From: JBHHXR01 sp046757205
GTDB lineage: Bacteria; Pseudomonadota; Alphaproteobacteria; Rhodobacterales; Rhodobacteraceae
Length of the DNA stretch: 33,536 nt
Assembly (NCBI GenBank): GCA_046757205.1
Contig: JBHHXR010000007.1
Span: forward strand, 1 to 33,536
Direction of reading: 5' to 3'
In this document: in pieces, positions 15,902 through 25,166 of the stretch
How the letters are laid out: each line of letters opens with the position of its first letter
How positions within the stretch are numbered: position 1 is the stretch's first letter
Notes under the pieces: generated by a model
What the model saw: only the letters and a program-made list of their open reading frames with translations
Databases searched by the model: none
What the model was told of the DNA's origin: nothing
Made by a program: the position numbers and the translations under genes

Positions 15902-17413
15902 TCAGCGCCAGTAATCGGGATTGAGGAGCGCGATGACCGCCAATGTTTCCATGCGCCCGAGGATCATGGCGGCGCACAGAACATAGCGCGGAAATGCCGC
16001 AAGATTCGCATAGTTGGTGCTTCCGGTATCGACCAGCGCCGCTGCCGGGCCGGTATTGGTCACACTCGATACCGCCAGCGCCAGCGAGGCCTCGAAACCG
16101 ATTCCGGCCGCCGACAGCAGCAGCATGAGCGCGGCGACACTGAGAAGGAAAAGCATCAGAAAGACCCAGGCGAGTTGCGCTCCCTCGCGGCGAAATCGTC
16201 GCGCCGACGATCCCGCTCCGGCCACTGCGCTGGGATGCACGAGCCGGTTCATTTCGCGCATTCCGTGCTTGTATAGCGCAAACACCCGCAGGAGCTTGAC
16301 GCCGCCCGCCGTAGTGGCCACGCCGCCACCCAGCATCGCCAATCCGAGCAGAACCAGCCCCGGTGTTCCGAGCCCCGACCAGCTCCGCGACGTCGACCAG
16401 TCGGCGCTTTCGAAACCAAGCGTCGTAAGGAACGAAAACGCCGTGAAGAAGCTGCCCCAGAAGGCCCGCAACGCCGAGGTTACGTTCTGTTCCTCCTCGA
16501 CTTCGAAGGCGGCGAACCAGTGACGCAGGAAGAGCGCAACGGCAACGAGGGCAACGATGTTGACACCAAGCAAGATTTCCGGGTCCCGGCGCAAGGCACG
16601 TATCTGGTCGCGGCTGAAATCGAACCTGAAAAGCCAGTGCGACACGGCGAAAAACAGAAAGACCGCAACGACCATTTCACCGGGAATCCCCGAACTTGCC
16701 CCGGTTATTCCGCCGACGGGCGATGTCCCGTTGGTCGCCAGCACCGCCATGGCGTGGCTGACGGCAACGAAAGGCCGGTCGCCCAGAAGGATCAGCAACA
16801 GGGCCAGGACACCGGTCAGAACCACGTAGGGACCCGCCAGCCCCCTTGATACCCGGATTATCCGCTCTGTCGCTTCCTTTGACGCATCGGTGCTGCGCAC
16901 CGTACCGGAGCCGGAACGCATCACCACGGAGCGGATTTCGAAACCGCCCAGGTTCATCGGTTCCAGTACCGCCAGCGCCGCCATCAATATCAGGAATCCG
17001 CCCATCCAGCCGACCAGCGCACTCCACAACTGCAGCGGTTGCGCCAGTTCGCCGGGCCGCTCGAATACCGTGCCCCCGGTTGTCGTGAGGTTCGCCAGCA
17101 TCTCGAAATAGCCCTGGCTGAAAGCAAGGCTGGGTACCAGTTGCAGCACCGGGGCGGCCAGCATGGCCGGGAACAACAAATAGCTGAGAAATAGTGTCAG
17201 CAGATGCGCTTTCGCCGTCAGCCTGGGCGCCCGGTTCATCGTTGCGACGCCAATGATCGACGCGAACATGAAGAAGAATATCCCGTGATACAGGAATGTC
17301 CTGGCAATCTTCCACTGTTCCAGTTGAACGGCGTGCAGCGCCGGAACCAGCATTGCGGCCGCACCGATCATCGCCAGCAGAACGAACAACGGAAACTCGG
17401 TCAGGGTGCGCAT
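15902..17413 (-). CDS. trkH: Trk/Ktr-type potassium uptake membrane protein TrkH
   Basis: TrkH is the K+-translocating membrane subunit, gated by TrkA on the cytoplasmic side. The 503-aa protein has repeated M1-pore-M2 units. The four filter segments can be seen: NLTTTGGTVF (about 108-117), ATNGTSPVGGITG, FLTTLGFESADWS and AVSSVTNTGPAAALV. Each carries the glycine used for K+ selection. The N-terminal part has extra helices typical of TrkH. The ATG is at 17411-17413, 3 bp after the trkA stop, so the pair is a trkA-trkH operon. The gene ends 128 bp before hfq. Confidence 0.93.
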   Translation of the reverse strand: MRTLTEFPLFVLLAMIGAAAMLVPALHAVQLEQWKIARTFLYHGIFFFMFASIIGVATMNRAPRLTAKAHLLTLFLSYLLFPAMLAAPVLQLVPSLAFSQGYFEMLANLTTTGGTVFERPGELAQPLQLWSALVGWMGGFLILMAALAVLEPMNLGGFEIRSVVMRSGSGTVRSTDASKEATERIIRVSRGLAGPYVVLTGVLALLLILLGDRPFVAVSHAMAVLATNGTSPVGGITGASSGIPGEMVVAVFLFFAVSHWLFRFDFSRDQIRALRRDPEILLGVNIVALVAVALFLRHWFAAFEVEEEQNVTSALRAFWGSFFTAFSFLTTLGFESADWSTSRSWSGLGTPGLVLLGLAMLGGGVATTAGGVKLLRVFALYKHGMREMNRLVHPSAVAGAGSSARRFRREGAQLAWVFLMLFLLSVAALMLLLSAAGIGFEASLALAVSSVTNTGPAAALVDTGSTNYANLAAFPRYVLCAAMILGRMETLAVIALLNPDYWR

Positions 17414-17416
17414 CGC

Positions 17417-18793
17417 TCAGAAAAATTCGATGTTGACCTGGAACAGCTTCTCGACCTGCGCGACGACGCGCGCCAGGGCGAAGACCGTCACTACGTCGCC
17501 CTCCTCGATCCGGACGTCCCCGCGCGGTTTCACCAGCTTTTCGCCTTTCATGATCGAACCGACGATGGCGCCATCCGGCCAGCCCATTTCACGCAGCGTC
17601 TTGCCGGCGATCGACGAGGTCGACATGACCTGCGCCTCGATCACTTCCGCCTCGGCGTCGCCGATCGAATAGACTGCGCGGATGCGGCCATGACGGATAT
17701 GCCGCAGGATGGACGAAACGGTCGTGGCCCGCGGGTTGACGTAGGCGTCGATCCCCAGCGGCTCTATCAGGCTGGTCAGACTGGGGTCGTTTATCAGCGA
17801 AACCACCAGCGGCACACCGATCGCCTTGGCCTGCGCGCAGCTCAGCATGTTCGTCTTGTCGTCGTCGGTGACCGCCAGGACCGCATCGGCGCGCGACACA
17901 TTGGCCTCTTCCAGCAGCGCCATGTCGAGCCCGTCGCCATTGAGCACGATGGTGCGCTCCAGCGCGTCGGCGGCGCGCTCGGCGCACGACCGGTCCCTCT
18001 CGATCAGCTTCGCCCTGAGTTTGCTCCCGCTCTTTTCAAGGGTTTTCGCCACCGTCAGTCCGACGCTGCCGGCGCCAATGATGATCGCGCGTTCGCTGCG
18101 TACCGATTTCTTGCCGAAGATCTCCATTGTCCGTGCCATGTCGGAGGTTTCCGAAAACACGTAGATCTGGTCCCCCTCGAATAGCTGGTCATCTGGGTCG
18201 GGCACGAACAGCTTGCCCTTGCGGCGGACACCGACAACAATCGCGTGCAGGGTCGAGAACAGCTCCGACAGTTGCCGCAGCGGCGTGTTCAGAGCGGCGC
18301 AGTCCTCTCGCAGCGAAATGCCGACAAGCTGGACGCGACCGTTGAGAAAGCTCTCGGTGTCGAAGGCCGCCGGCGCGTTCAACCGCCGCAGCGCCGCCTC
18401 GGCAACTTCGCGTTCCGGCGATATGATGACGTCGATCGGCAGGTGATCCTGACGGTAGAGGTCGGCGTAATGCGGGCTGAGATAGGACTGCGCCCGAAGC
18501 CGGGCGATCTTGCGCGGAATACCGAAAACCGAATGCGCCACCTGGCACACCACCATGTTCACTTCGTCGGCGAAGGTGGCGGCGATTATCATGTCGGCGT
18601 CGCGGGCCCCGGCCCGCGCCAGAACATCGGGATGGGAAGCGAAACCGGTAATGCCGGCGACATCCAGCGCGTCCGTCAGCCGCCGGATGAGCGCGGGCTT
18701 GCTGTCGATCACCGTCACATCGTTACCCTCGGCCGACAGGTGGCGCGCAATCTGCCCGCCAACCTGGCCGGCGCCGCAAACGATAACCTTCAT
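17417..18793 (-). CDS. trkA: Trk system potassium uptake regulatory protein TrkA
   Basis: TrkA is the cytoplasmic NAD(H)/ATP-binding ring protein that gates TrkH. The 458-aa protein shows the duplicated RCK layout. The first Rossmann domain starts MKVIVCGAGQVGGQIARHL (GxGxxG) with acidic VIDSKP; a TrkA-C domain follows. The second Rossmann domain starts AIIIGAGSVGLTVAKTLE with LIERDRS; a second TrkA-C domain follows, ending at GDVVTVFALARVVAQVEKLF. It follows ntrX by 73 bp on the same strand. The ntrX-trkA adjacency is common in alphaproteobacteria. Confidence 0.95.
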   Translation of the reverse strand: MKVIVCGAGQVGGQIARHLSAEGNDVTVIDSKPALIRRLTDALDVAGITGFASHPDVLARAGARDADMIIAATFADEVNMVVCQVAHSVFGIPRKIARLRAQSYLSPHYADLYRQDHLPIDVIISPEREVAEAALRRLNAPAAFDTESFLNGRVQLVGISLREDCAALNTPLRQLSELFSTLHAIVVGVRRKGKLFVPDPDDQLFEGDQIYVFSETSDMARTMEIFGKKSVRSERAIIIGAGSVGLTVAKTLEKSGSKLRAKLIERDRSCAERAADALERTIVLNGDGLDMALLEEANVSRADAVLAVTDDDKTNMLSCAQAKAIGVPLVVSLINDPSLTSLIEPLGIDAYVNPRATTVSSILRHIRHGRIRAVYSIGDAEAEVIEAQVMSTSSIAGKTLREMGWPDGAIVGSIMKGEKLVKPRGDVRIEEGDVVTVFALARVVAQVEKLFQVNIEFF

Positions 18794-18866
18794 GTCTTGT
18801 CCCCCGGGATGTCACCTGCCCCATCGCCGCGCGTATCGCGGCCTCTCATTCTGTCGCGAACGGGCC

Positions 18867-20294
18867 TCAGGCTTCCTCGGTGGCCTTGGCTTCCGAAGCC
18901 TCGCCGGCGTGCTGATCGCCACCCCCGGACGGCCGTTGCCGGGACACGACGTTGAGCGATTTCAGCTTGCGGTGCAGCGCCGAGCGCTCCATGCCGACAA
19001 ACGACGCCGTCCGCGAGATGTTGCCGCCGAAACGGTTGATCTGCGTGAGCAGATATTCCCTCTCGAACATCTCCCGCGCCTCGCGAAGCGGCAGATTCGC
19101 CAGATTTCGCGCGATTGCCGCGCTGCCGTCAACCTCGTCGCCATCTCTTTCCTGGGGAAGTTCTCGCGCGGAAATGACGCCCTGCCCGGAACCCAGTATG
19201 AGCACCCGCTCGATGGTGTTCTTGAGCTGCCGCACATTGCCCGGCCACGCCATGGTCTGGAGTTGGATCTCCGCCTCCGAACTCAATTCGCGGGCGGCGA
19301 GTCCCTGCTCGGCGTTGAGTTTGCCGATGAAATGCCGCGCCAGCGCCGGAATGTCGTCGCGGCGTTCGTCCAGTGTCGGAACATCAATCGGTACGACATT
19401 GAGACGATGATACAAATCCTCCCTGAAACGCCCCTCCTGAATTTCGGTGATGAGATCCCTGTTGGTCGCTGAAATCACCCTCACGTCCACACGTACGACA
19501 TCGTTGCCACCGACCCTTGTGAATTGCTGGTCGATCAGAACCCGCAGAATCTTTGACTGGGTTCCGATCGGCATGTCGGCCACTTCGTCGAAAAACAGGA
19601 TGCCGCCATGGGCCAGCTCGAACAGCCCCGGCTCAACGCCCCGGTCCGTGGTTTCGCGGCCAAACAGAACTTCCTCCATCCGCTCGGATTCAATCGTCGC
19701 CGACGTCACGGTGATGAACGGTCCCTTCGCCCGGTTCGATTCCTTGTGGATGTAGCGCGCCGCAACCTCCTTGCCGGCGCCGGACGCGCCCGTCAGCATG
19801 ATCCGGCCGTTCGATTTGGTCACCTTGTCGAGTTGAGCCTTCAGCGTGCGAAACTTCGTGCTTTCGCCGATCATCTCGACCGTGGACGAAGCGCCGAACC
19901 GTAGCGCGTTGTTTTCGCGGCGCAGCCTCGAAGCTTCGAGCGCTCGTCGAACCACCACCAATAACTGATCTATATTGAACGGTTTTTCGATAAAGTCATA
20001 GGCGCCCTGTTTGACGGCCGCCACCGCGATTTCGATGTTTCCGTGCCCGCTGATGATCACCACCGGAACCTCTGGATTGTCGCGCTTGACGGCCGTCAGA
20101 ATGTCGATCCCGTCCATCTTGCTGTCCTTCAGCCAAATGTCGAGAATGATCAGGTCCGGCGCGTCGAGGTTGATCTCCTTCATCGCCTCGTCCGAGCCGC
20201 CCGCCAGGCGGGTGGTGAACCCCTCGTCCTTCAGGATATCCGAAATCAGTTCGCGAATGTCCTTTTCGTCGTCAACGACCAAGATGTCGCTCAT
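18867..20294 (-). CDS. ntrX: Nitrogen assimilation response regulator NtrX (GAFTGA loop absent)
   Basis: NtrX is the response regulator of the NtrY/NtrX pair, linked to nitrogen, redox and cell-envelope control in alphaproteobacteria. The 475-aa protein has a receiver with acidic DD (8-9), phospho-acceptor Asp52 (LIILDIW) and Lys104. An AAA+ domain follows, with Walker A GASGAGKE (169-176) and FFDEVAD (234-240), then a Fis-type helix-turn-helix near 423-445 (GNISRTASFVGMERSALHRKL). Where sigma54 activators have GAFTGA, it reads FGRETTDRGVEPGLF (211-225). The ATG overlaps the ntrY stop by 4 bases. The C-terminal tail after residue 450 is low-complexity. Confidence 0.95.
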   Translation of the reverse strand: MSDILVVDDEKDIRELISDILKDEGFTTRLAGGSDEAMKEINLDAPDLIILDIWLKDSKMDGIDILTAVKRDNPEVPVVIISGHGNIEIAVAAVKQGAYDFIEKPFNIDQLLVVVRRALEASRLRRENNALRFGASSTVEMIGESTKFRTLKAQLDKVTKSNGRIMLTGASGAGKEVAARYIHKESNRAKGPFITVTSATIESERMEEVLFGRETTDRGVEPGLFELAHGGILFFDEVADMPIGTQSKILRVLIDQQFTRVGGNDVVRVDVRVISATNRDLITEIQEGRFREDLYHRLNVVPIDVPTLDERRDDIPALARHFIGKLNAEQGLAARELSSEAEIQLQTMAWPGNVRQLKNTIERVLILGSGQGVISARELPQERDGDEVDGSAAIARNLANLPLREAREMFEREYLLTQINRFGGNISRTASFVGMERSALHRKLKSLNVVSRQRPSGGGDQHAGEASEAKATEEA

Positions 20295-22624
20295 GCTACT
20301 CTTTCCTCCTTCGTCGTTTTTGTGGTCTTTCCCTTGGGCGGTTCTTGCGCCGCGTTTTCCTTGCTCAGCGGAAGCACGATGCGCGCCTCCGCGCCGACGT
20401 GCCCGTCGCCATCGAAGTCCGGCGCATCCGACAGGCTGAGTTCGCCGGCGTGTTCCTCGATGATCTTCTTGACGATCGACAGCCCCAGCCCGGTACCGTT
20501 TGCCCGATGGGTGACATAGGGCTCAAACAGACGCGAGCGCTCCTCCGGAAGGCCGATTCCGTTGTCCTGTATACGGATCGCCACCTTGTCACCGCCAACC
20601 TCCAGGAGAACGTTCAGGCGCCCCTTACGGTCTTTTTCACGCTCCAAATCCTTTTCGGCGTCAATTGCTTCCACGGCGTTTTTCATCAAATTCGTAAGCG
20701 CCTGATTGATCATTGTCGCATCGATATCGACCATGACCGGGCTGCCTTCGTCGCCGATCAGTTCGATCGCCATATCGGGCCGCGCGGTTCGTTGCAGCAG
20801 CACCGCGTCGCGCAGCACCTCCATCAGATCGAGGCGCGAACGCTCCGGCGACGGCATACGGGCGAACTTGGAAAATTCGTCGACGATCCGCCGCAGATCT
20901 CCGGTTTGTCGGATGATGACGTCGCTGTACTGTTCCAGTGCGTCGCGGTCCTTGCCCACCATCGGCGCGAATTTCCGCCGCAATCGTTCGGCGGAGAGCT
21001 GGATCGGGGTCAGCGGATTCTTGATCTCGTGGGCAATCCGCCTGGCAACGTCGCCCCAGGCCGCCATTCGTTGCGCCGATACCAGATCGGTTACATCGTC
21101 GAAAGTAACCACATACCCTTCCAGCGTGCCGCCGTCGCCTTCTCTCCTGGCGAATCTGACAAGCAGAGTTTCGCTTACCCGGTGCCTGATCAACCTCACC
21201 TCGCCCTGAGAAACACTTCCACCCTGCTCGATAAGACGCTGAAAAAGATTGGCGAATTCCGGGACCGCCAGGCTGATGGGCAGGTCGTAGGCGGAACCGC
21301 CGCTCAACGACAACATGCGCAGGGCGGCAGAATTCAGCAATTCGATGCGGCCTTCGTTATCGAGCCCGATAACCCCCGCGGTGACGCCCGAAAGGACAGA
21401 ATCGAACAGCCGGCGCCTTCTGTCGATATCCTCGTTGGTTTTCATCAGCGCGTCCCGCTGCAGTTTGACCTGTTCGGTCATGCGGTTGAAGACCCGGCCG
21501 AGGATCGCGATCTCGTCGTCACCCTTTTCCTCGCGCACCCGCACCTCCAGATCGCCGGCGCCGACGCGCTGCGCCGCGCCGGCCAGCCTTCCGACGGGAC
21601 GCGACAACCGCTCGGCGAACCACAGGCCGAGCCAGACCGCAGCGAGGATGATGATGATTGCAAAACCGAGATAGATCAGTGCGAACTCGAACAACAGCCG
21701 TCCCCGCTCGCTTTCCAGTTGCTGATACAAAGTTGCCGTTTCGCGGGTCTGATCAAGCAGGCTGAGAATCTTCCCGTCGACGTCCCGTGTTACGTAAAGG
21801 AACCGGTCATTGAAATTCGGCAATGCCATCAAGGCCCGAAATTCGTTGTTGGGCCAATCCTCTACGATGACTATTTCACCGGAAATCGCGCGGTCGAACT
21901 CGCCACCTGAGGGCCTCTCGAAATCGAACAGGTAGCTGCGCTCGCCGCGGGCGCGGATGTTGCCCGAGCTGTCGATCACGTAGGCTTCCCGGAACGGCCG
22001 CTGCATCTGCGTCTGGCCTTGGCTGAGCAATTCGCGCAACTGGCCGCCGGTAAGAAACCCAAGCCTGTCTTTCTGCGAAATCACGAAATCCGCCAAAAGC
22101 TTCGCGTCGGACTGCAAATTTATCCTGTGTTCGTTTTCATACGCCTGTGCCGCCGACATGGAATTGCCGACCACTTGCCGCACGCGGTCAGAAAACCAGC
22201 CTTCCAAACCGAAATTCAGCGTTACCGCGGCGAAAACCGCGACCATTATCGTCGGCACAAGTGCAATGATGGTAAAGACGCCGGTCAGCCGCATGTGGAG
22301 CTGCGATCCAGCTGATTTCGCCCGCCTCGCCGAGACCATGCGCGCCACCCGCACCGCGATGAGCGCGGCGACAATGATCACGTAAACGAGGTCGACCAGA
22401 ACTATGGCGCGCAGCGGTTGCGAGGCGGCAGCGCGCTCGACGGTGCCGAAAGCCAGAAAGGTGAGCAGTACCAGAAGCGGTCCGATGATAACCAGCGCGA
22501 GCGCCAGCCCGTTCTGCACGTTCCTCCGCCGCGCCCAGCGCGAAAGGGCTACGCGGGTCTGAGTCAGCACATTCTGTTGCAAAGCGGTTACAGAACCTTC
22601 GGCTTTATTGCGCTGTGGCAACAT
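20291..22624 (-). CDS. ntrY: Nitrogen regulation sensor histidine kinase NtrY
   Basis: NtrY is the membrane sensor kinase for NtrX. The 777-aa protein has hydrophobic segments near 38-60, 73-95 and 112-137, a periplasmic-type sensor region (about 140-310), another helix (about 313-336) and a HAMP linker (about 337-390). A PAS domain (about 400-515) follows, then a HisKA box RIAHEIKNPLTPIQLSAERL with His532, an N box NLMKNAVEAI (Asn649), and G boxes IQDNGIGLP and GTGLGLSIVKKI. All catalytic residues are present. It overlaps ntrC upstream by one base (TAATG) and ntrX downstream by four, so translation is coupled. Confidence 0.96.
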   Translation of the reverse strand: MLPQRNKAEGSVTALQQNVLTQTRVALSRWARRRNVQNGLALALVIIGPLLVLLTFLAFGTVERAAASQPLRAIVLVDLVYVIIVAALIAVRVARMVSARRAKSAGSQLHMRLTGVFTIIALVPTIMVAVFAAVTLNFGLEGWFSDRVRQVVGNSMSAAQAYENEHRINLQSDAKLLADFVISQKDRLGFLTGGQLRELLSQGQTQMQRPFREAYVIDSSGNIRARGERSYLFDFERPSGGEFDRAISGEIVIVEDWPNNEFRALMALPNFNDRFLYVTRDVDGKILSLLDQTRETATLYQQLESERGRLLFEFALIYLGFAIIIILAAVWLGLWFAERLSRPVGRLAGAAQRVGAGDLEVRVREEKGDDEIAILGRVFNRMTEQVKLQRDALMKTNEDIDRRRRLFDSVLSGVTAGVIGLDNEGRIELLNSAALRMLSLSGGSAYDLPISLAVPEFANLFQRLIEQGGSVSQGEVRLIRHRVSETLLVRFARREGDGGTLEGYVVTFDDVTDLVSAQRMAAWGDVARRIAHEIKNPLTPIQLSAERLRRKFAPMVGKDRDALEQYSDVIIRQTGDLRRIVDEFSKFARMPSPERSRLDLMEVLRDAVLLQRTARPDMAIELIGDEGSPVMVDIDATMINQALTNLMKNAVEAIDAEKDLEREKDRKGRLNVLLEVGGDKVAIRIQDNGIGLPEERSRLFEPYVTHRANGTGLGLSIVKKIIEEHAGELSLSDAPDFDGDGHVGAEARIVLPLSKENAAQEPPKGKTTKTTKEERVA

Positions 22625-24072
22625 TACATCATCTTTTTGCCACGTGTAACCCGAATATCAAGCCCCTTGATTTTCTTGCGCAGGGTATTCCGGTTCATCC
22701 CGAGCAGCTTCGCCGTCTGCACCTGGTTTCCGCGGGTCGCCGAAAGCGAGAGGGCGATCAGCGGCAATTCGACCTCCTTGATAATGCGGTCGTACATGCC
22801 GTCGGGCGGCAGGGTATCGCCGTGCATGTCGAAATAGCGCCGCAGGTGTTCTTCGACGGCGGCCGACAATTTCTGCTGGCGCTGCGGCGACGGCGCCACG
22901 GCCGAACTGGGACGGGCCTCGATTTCCTTGCTGACGGCCGAGGCGCTGATGATTTCGTCCGGGCAGAGGACGCTCAGCCGCTTGATCAGGTTTTCCAGTT
23001 CACGGACATTGCCGCTCCACGTCTGCCGCCGCAGCAGCGCCAGCGCGTCGCTGGAGATCGACTGCCGCAGCCGCCCCCCGTCGGCCGCCTGTGTAAGGAA
23101 ATGCCGTACCAGATCCGGAATGTCGCCGAGCCGTTCGCGCAGCGGCGGCAGGTGCACCGGCACCACGTTCAGCCGGTAAAACAGATCTTCGCGGAACCTG
23201 CCCTGACGGATCAACTCGCGCAGGTCCTGATGCGTCGCCGCAATGATGCGCGCGTCGGCGCGGATCGTGGCACGCCCGCCGACCCGGGCAAACTCGCCCT
23301 GCTGGAGAACCCGCAGCAGCCGTGTCTGGGCATCGCCGGGCATGTCTCCCACCTCGTCAAGAAACAGCGTTCCGCCGTCGGCCTGTTCGAACTTTCCCGC
23401 CACAGGAAGGGCGCCGGTCCCGGTGCTTTCGTGGCCGAACAGTTCGGCCTCGATGCCCTCGGCCGGGATGGCGGCAAGGTTGACAACCACGAAAGGGCCG
23501 TCCTTGCGAAGTCCGAAATCGTGCAGGGCGCGTGCCACCAGTTCCTTGCCGGTTCCCGATTCGCCGGTGATCATCACGCCGAGATCGGTATGCATCAGCC
23601 GCGCCATGATGCGGTAGACTTCCTGCATCGCCGGCGACCGGCCGATCAACGGCATCTTGTCGTGTTGCGGTGCCTCCTCCTCTTGCCCGCCGGGTCGGGG
23701 CTTCCGGTTTCCTGCCGACAGCGCCCGGCTCACCTGCGCCAGCACCTCTTTCAGATCGAAGGGCTTCGGCAGGTATTCGTAGGCGCCCGCCTCGGCGGCG
23801 CGTATCGCCGTCATTACCGTATTCTGCGCGCTCATCACGATCACCGGAAGGTCCGGGCGCCTGCGGCGTATCGAAGGCAGGATGTCGAGCGCGTCGCCGT
23901 CCGGCATCATCACGTCTGACACCACGACGTCGCCCTCCCCCTCCTCGATCCAGCGCCACAGCGTCGATACGGTCGAGGTCGCGCGGACCCGGCACCCCGC
24001 CCGCGTCAGCGCCTGGCTCAGCACGGTGCGGATGGTCCGGTCGTCGTCGGCAATGATCACGGTTCCGTCCAT
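22624..24072 (-). CDS. ntrC: Nitrogen response regulator NtrC (GAFTGA loop absent)
   Basis: NtrC is phosphorylated by NtrB under nitrogen limitation and activates nitrogen-assimilation genes. The 482-aa protein has a receiver (Asp9-Asp11, phospho-acceptor Asp53, Lys103). Its AAA+ domain has Walker A GESGTGKE (170-177) and Walker B TLFLDEVGD (235-243), then a Fis helix-turn-helix (448-468, NQVQTAKLLGMNRNTLRKKIK). The sigma54-contact loop is not GAFTGA: the segment reads FGHESTGTGALPVAGKF (212-228), several residues shorter. R. capsulatus NtrC also lacks this motif and activates the housekeeping sigma70 polymerase, so the same is likely here. It overlaps ntrB and ntrY by one base each. Confidence 0.96.
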   Translation of the reverse strand: MDGTVIIADDDRTIRTVLSQALTRAGCRVRATSTVSTLWRWIEEGEGDVVVSDVMMPDGDALDILPSIRRRRPDLPVIVMSAQNTVMTAIRAAEAGAYEYLPKPFDLKEVLAQVSRALSAGNRKPRPGGQEEEAPQHDKMPLIGRSPAMQEVYRIMARLMHTDLGVMITGESGTGKELVARALHDFGLRKDGPFVVVNLAAIPAEGIEAELFGHESTGTGALPVAGKFEQADGGTLFLDEVGDMPGDAQTRLLRVLQQGEFARVGGRATIRADARIIAATHQDLRELIRQGRFREDLFYRLNVVPVHLPPLRERLGDIPDLVRHFLTQAADGGRLRQSISSDALALLRRQTWSGNVRELENLIKRLSVLCPDEIISASAVSKEIEARPSSAVAPSPQRQQKLSAAVEEHLRRYFDMHGDTLPPDGMYDRIIKEVELPLIALSLSATRGNQVQTAKLLGMNRNTLRKKIKGLDIRVTRGKKMM

Positions 24073-25166
24073 CAGGCCGCCTCTCCGCTGCGGTCGTCAC
24101 CGCGATCATTCCACGCCGGCATCAACAACTCGAATCGCGTCCGGCCGGGAGCGGAATTGCAGCGGATCACGCCGCCGTGGTCGGCCACGATCTTGGAAAC
24201 CAGCGCCAACCCCAGACCGGTGCCATTGGCCTTGGAACTGACGAACGGATCGAAAATGTCGCGTACCATCGTCTCGGGAATTCCGGGGCCGTTGTCCGTG
24301 ATGCTGAGCTGCAGTGGCAGGCTTTCGCGCCGCCGCCCCGGCAGGGCGATCTTCACGCCGGCGCGGTACTTGGTTCGGATGGTTATCGTCCCGCCCGCTT
24401 CCGGCACCGCCTCGGCGGCGTTCTTGATCAGGTTCTGCACCACCTGGACAAGCTGGTCGGCGTCGCCGGCGACCGGCGGCAGCGAAGGATCGTAGTCTTC
24501 GATGAAACGCACGTGCGCCGCATAGCCCGCCTGCGCCGCGCGCTTGGTGCGTTCGATCACGTCATGGATATTCACCGCCACCCGTTCCGCCGGGCGCGGA
24601 TCGCCGAAATCCTCGACTTTCTCCACCAGTTTCCCGATCCGCTCGGTTTCCTCGCGGATGAGGTCCGTCAACTCCTGCTGATCTTCGCCGGGACCCATGG
24701 CGATCAACTGCGCGGCGCCGGAAATACCGGCCAGCGGCGTGCGGATTTCGTGCGCCAGCATCGCTGCCATTCCGGTCACCGAACGGGCCGCCGAACGGTG
24801 GCTTAGGCTGCGGTCCATCTGCTCGGCCACGCCGCGCGGGCTGAACAGCAGCAGGGTTTCACCGGTGCCTTCCTGCACCCTGCCCGCATGCACCGTGCAG
24901 ACCCCGAGGTCGCGGTCGTTCCAGTTCATGGAAATATTGTGCTGAACCACGGAAACCGCGCCCGAGCGCACCTGCACAAGGATATCGTTGATCGCGCTGT
25001 CCCGGCCCACGAAGCCGTCCAGCGCGTGCCCGAGGATCCGGTGCCGCGATGCGCCGCAGAAGTTTTCCGCCGCCGGGTTGAGCGTCAGGATCGTTCCGTC
25101 GGCGCCGATCACAAGAACCGGCAGCGGGATCGAGGCCCAGAGAATGCTCAGATCCGGAACCTTCAC
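24072..25166 (-). CDS. ntrB: Nitrogen regulation sensor kinase NtrB
   Basis: NtrB is the soluble histidine kinase/phosphatase that sets NtrC phosphorylation and is itself controlled by PII proteins. The 364-aa protein has an N-terminal PAS domain (about 5-115, PLPVLVIGADGTILTLNPAAENF), a dimerisation/phospho-acceptor helix AHEIRTPLAGISGAAQLI (His139), the N box NLIKNAAEAV, and G boxes ITDNGPGIP and GTGLGLALVSKIV. No transmembrane segment is visible. The ATG (25164-25166) overlaps the dusB stop by 4 bases, and its own stop overlaps the ntrC start. The dusB-ntrB-ntrC order matches the nifR3-ntrB-ntrC operon of Rhodobacter. Confidence 0.96.
   Translation of the reverse strand: MKVPDLSILWASIPLPVLVIGADGTILTLNPAAENFCGASRHRILGHALDGFVGRDSAINDILVQVRSGAVSVVQHNISMNWNDRDLGVCTVHAGRVQEGTGETLLLFSPRGVAEQMDRSLSHRSAARSVTGMAAMLAHEIRTPLAGISGAAQLIAMGPGEDQQELTDLIREETERIGKLVEKVEDFGDPRPAERVAVNIHDVIERTKRAAQAGYAAHVRFIEDYDPSLPPVAGDADQLVQVVQNLIKNAAEAVPEAGGTITIRTKYRAGVKIALPGRRRESLPLQLSITDNGPGIPETMVRDIFDPFVSSKANGTGLGLALVSKIVADHGGVIRCNSAPGRTRFELLMPAWNDRGDDRSGEAA

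Noticed and set aside
20345..21910. 521-aa plus-strand open frame opposite ntrY
   Set aside because: It is a shadow of the kinase gene with biased composition.
22615..23919. 434-aa plus-strand open frame opposite ntrC
   Set aside because: It is a shadow frame; the opposite strand encodes an unbroken NtrC.
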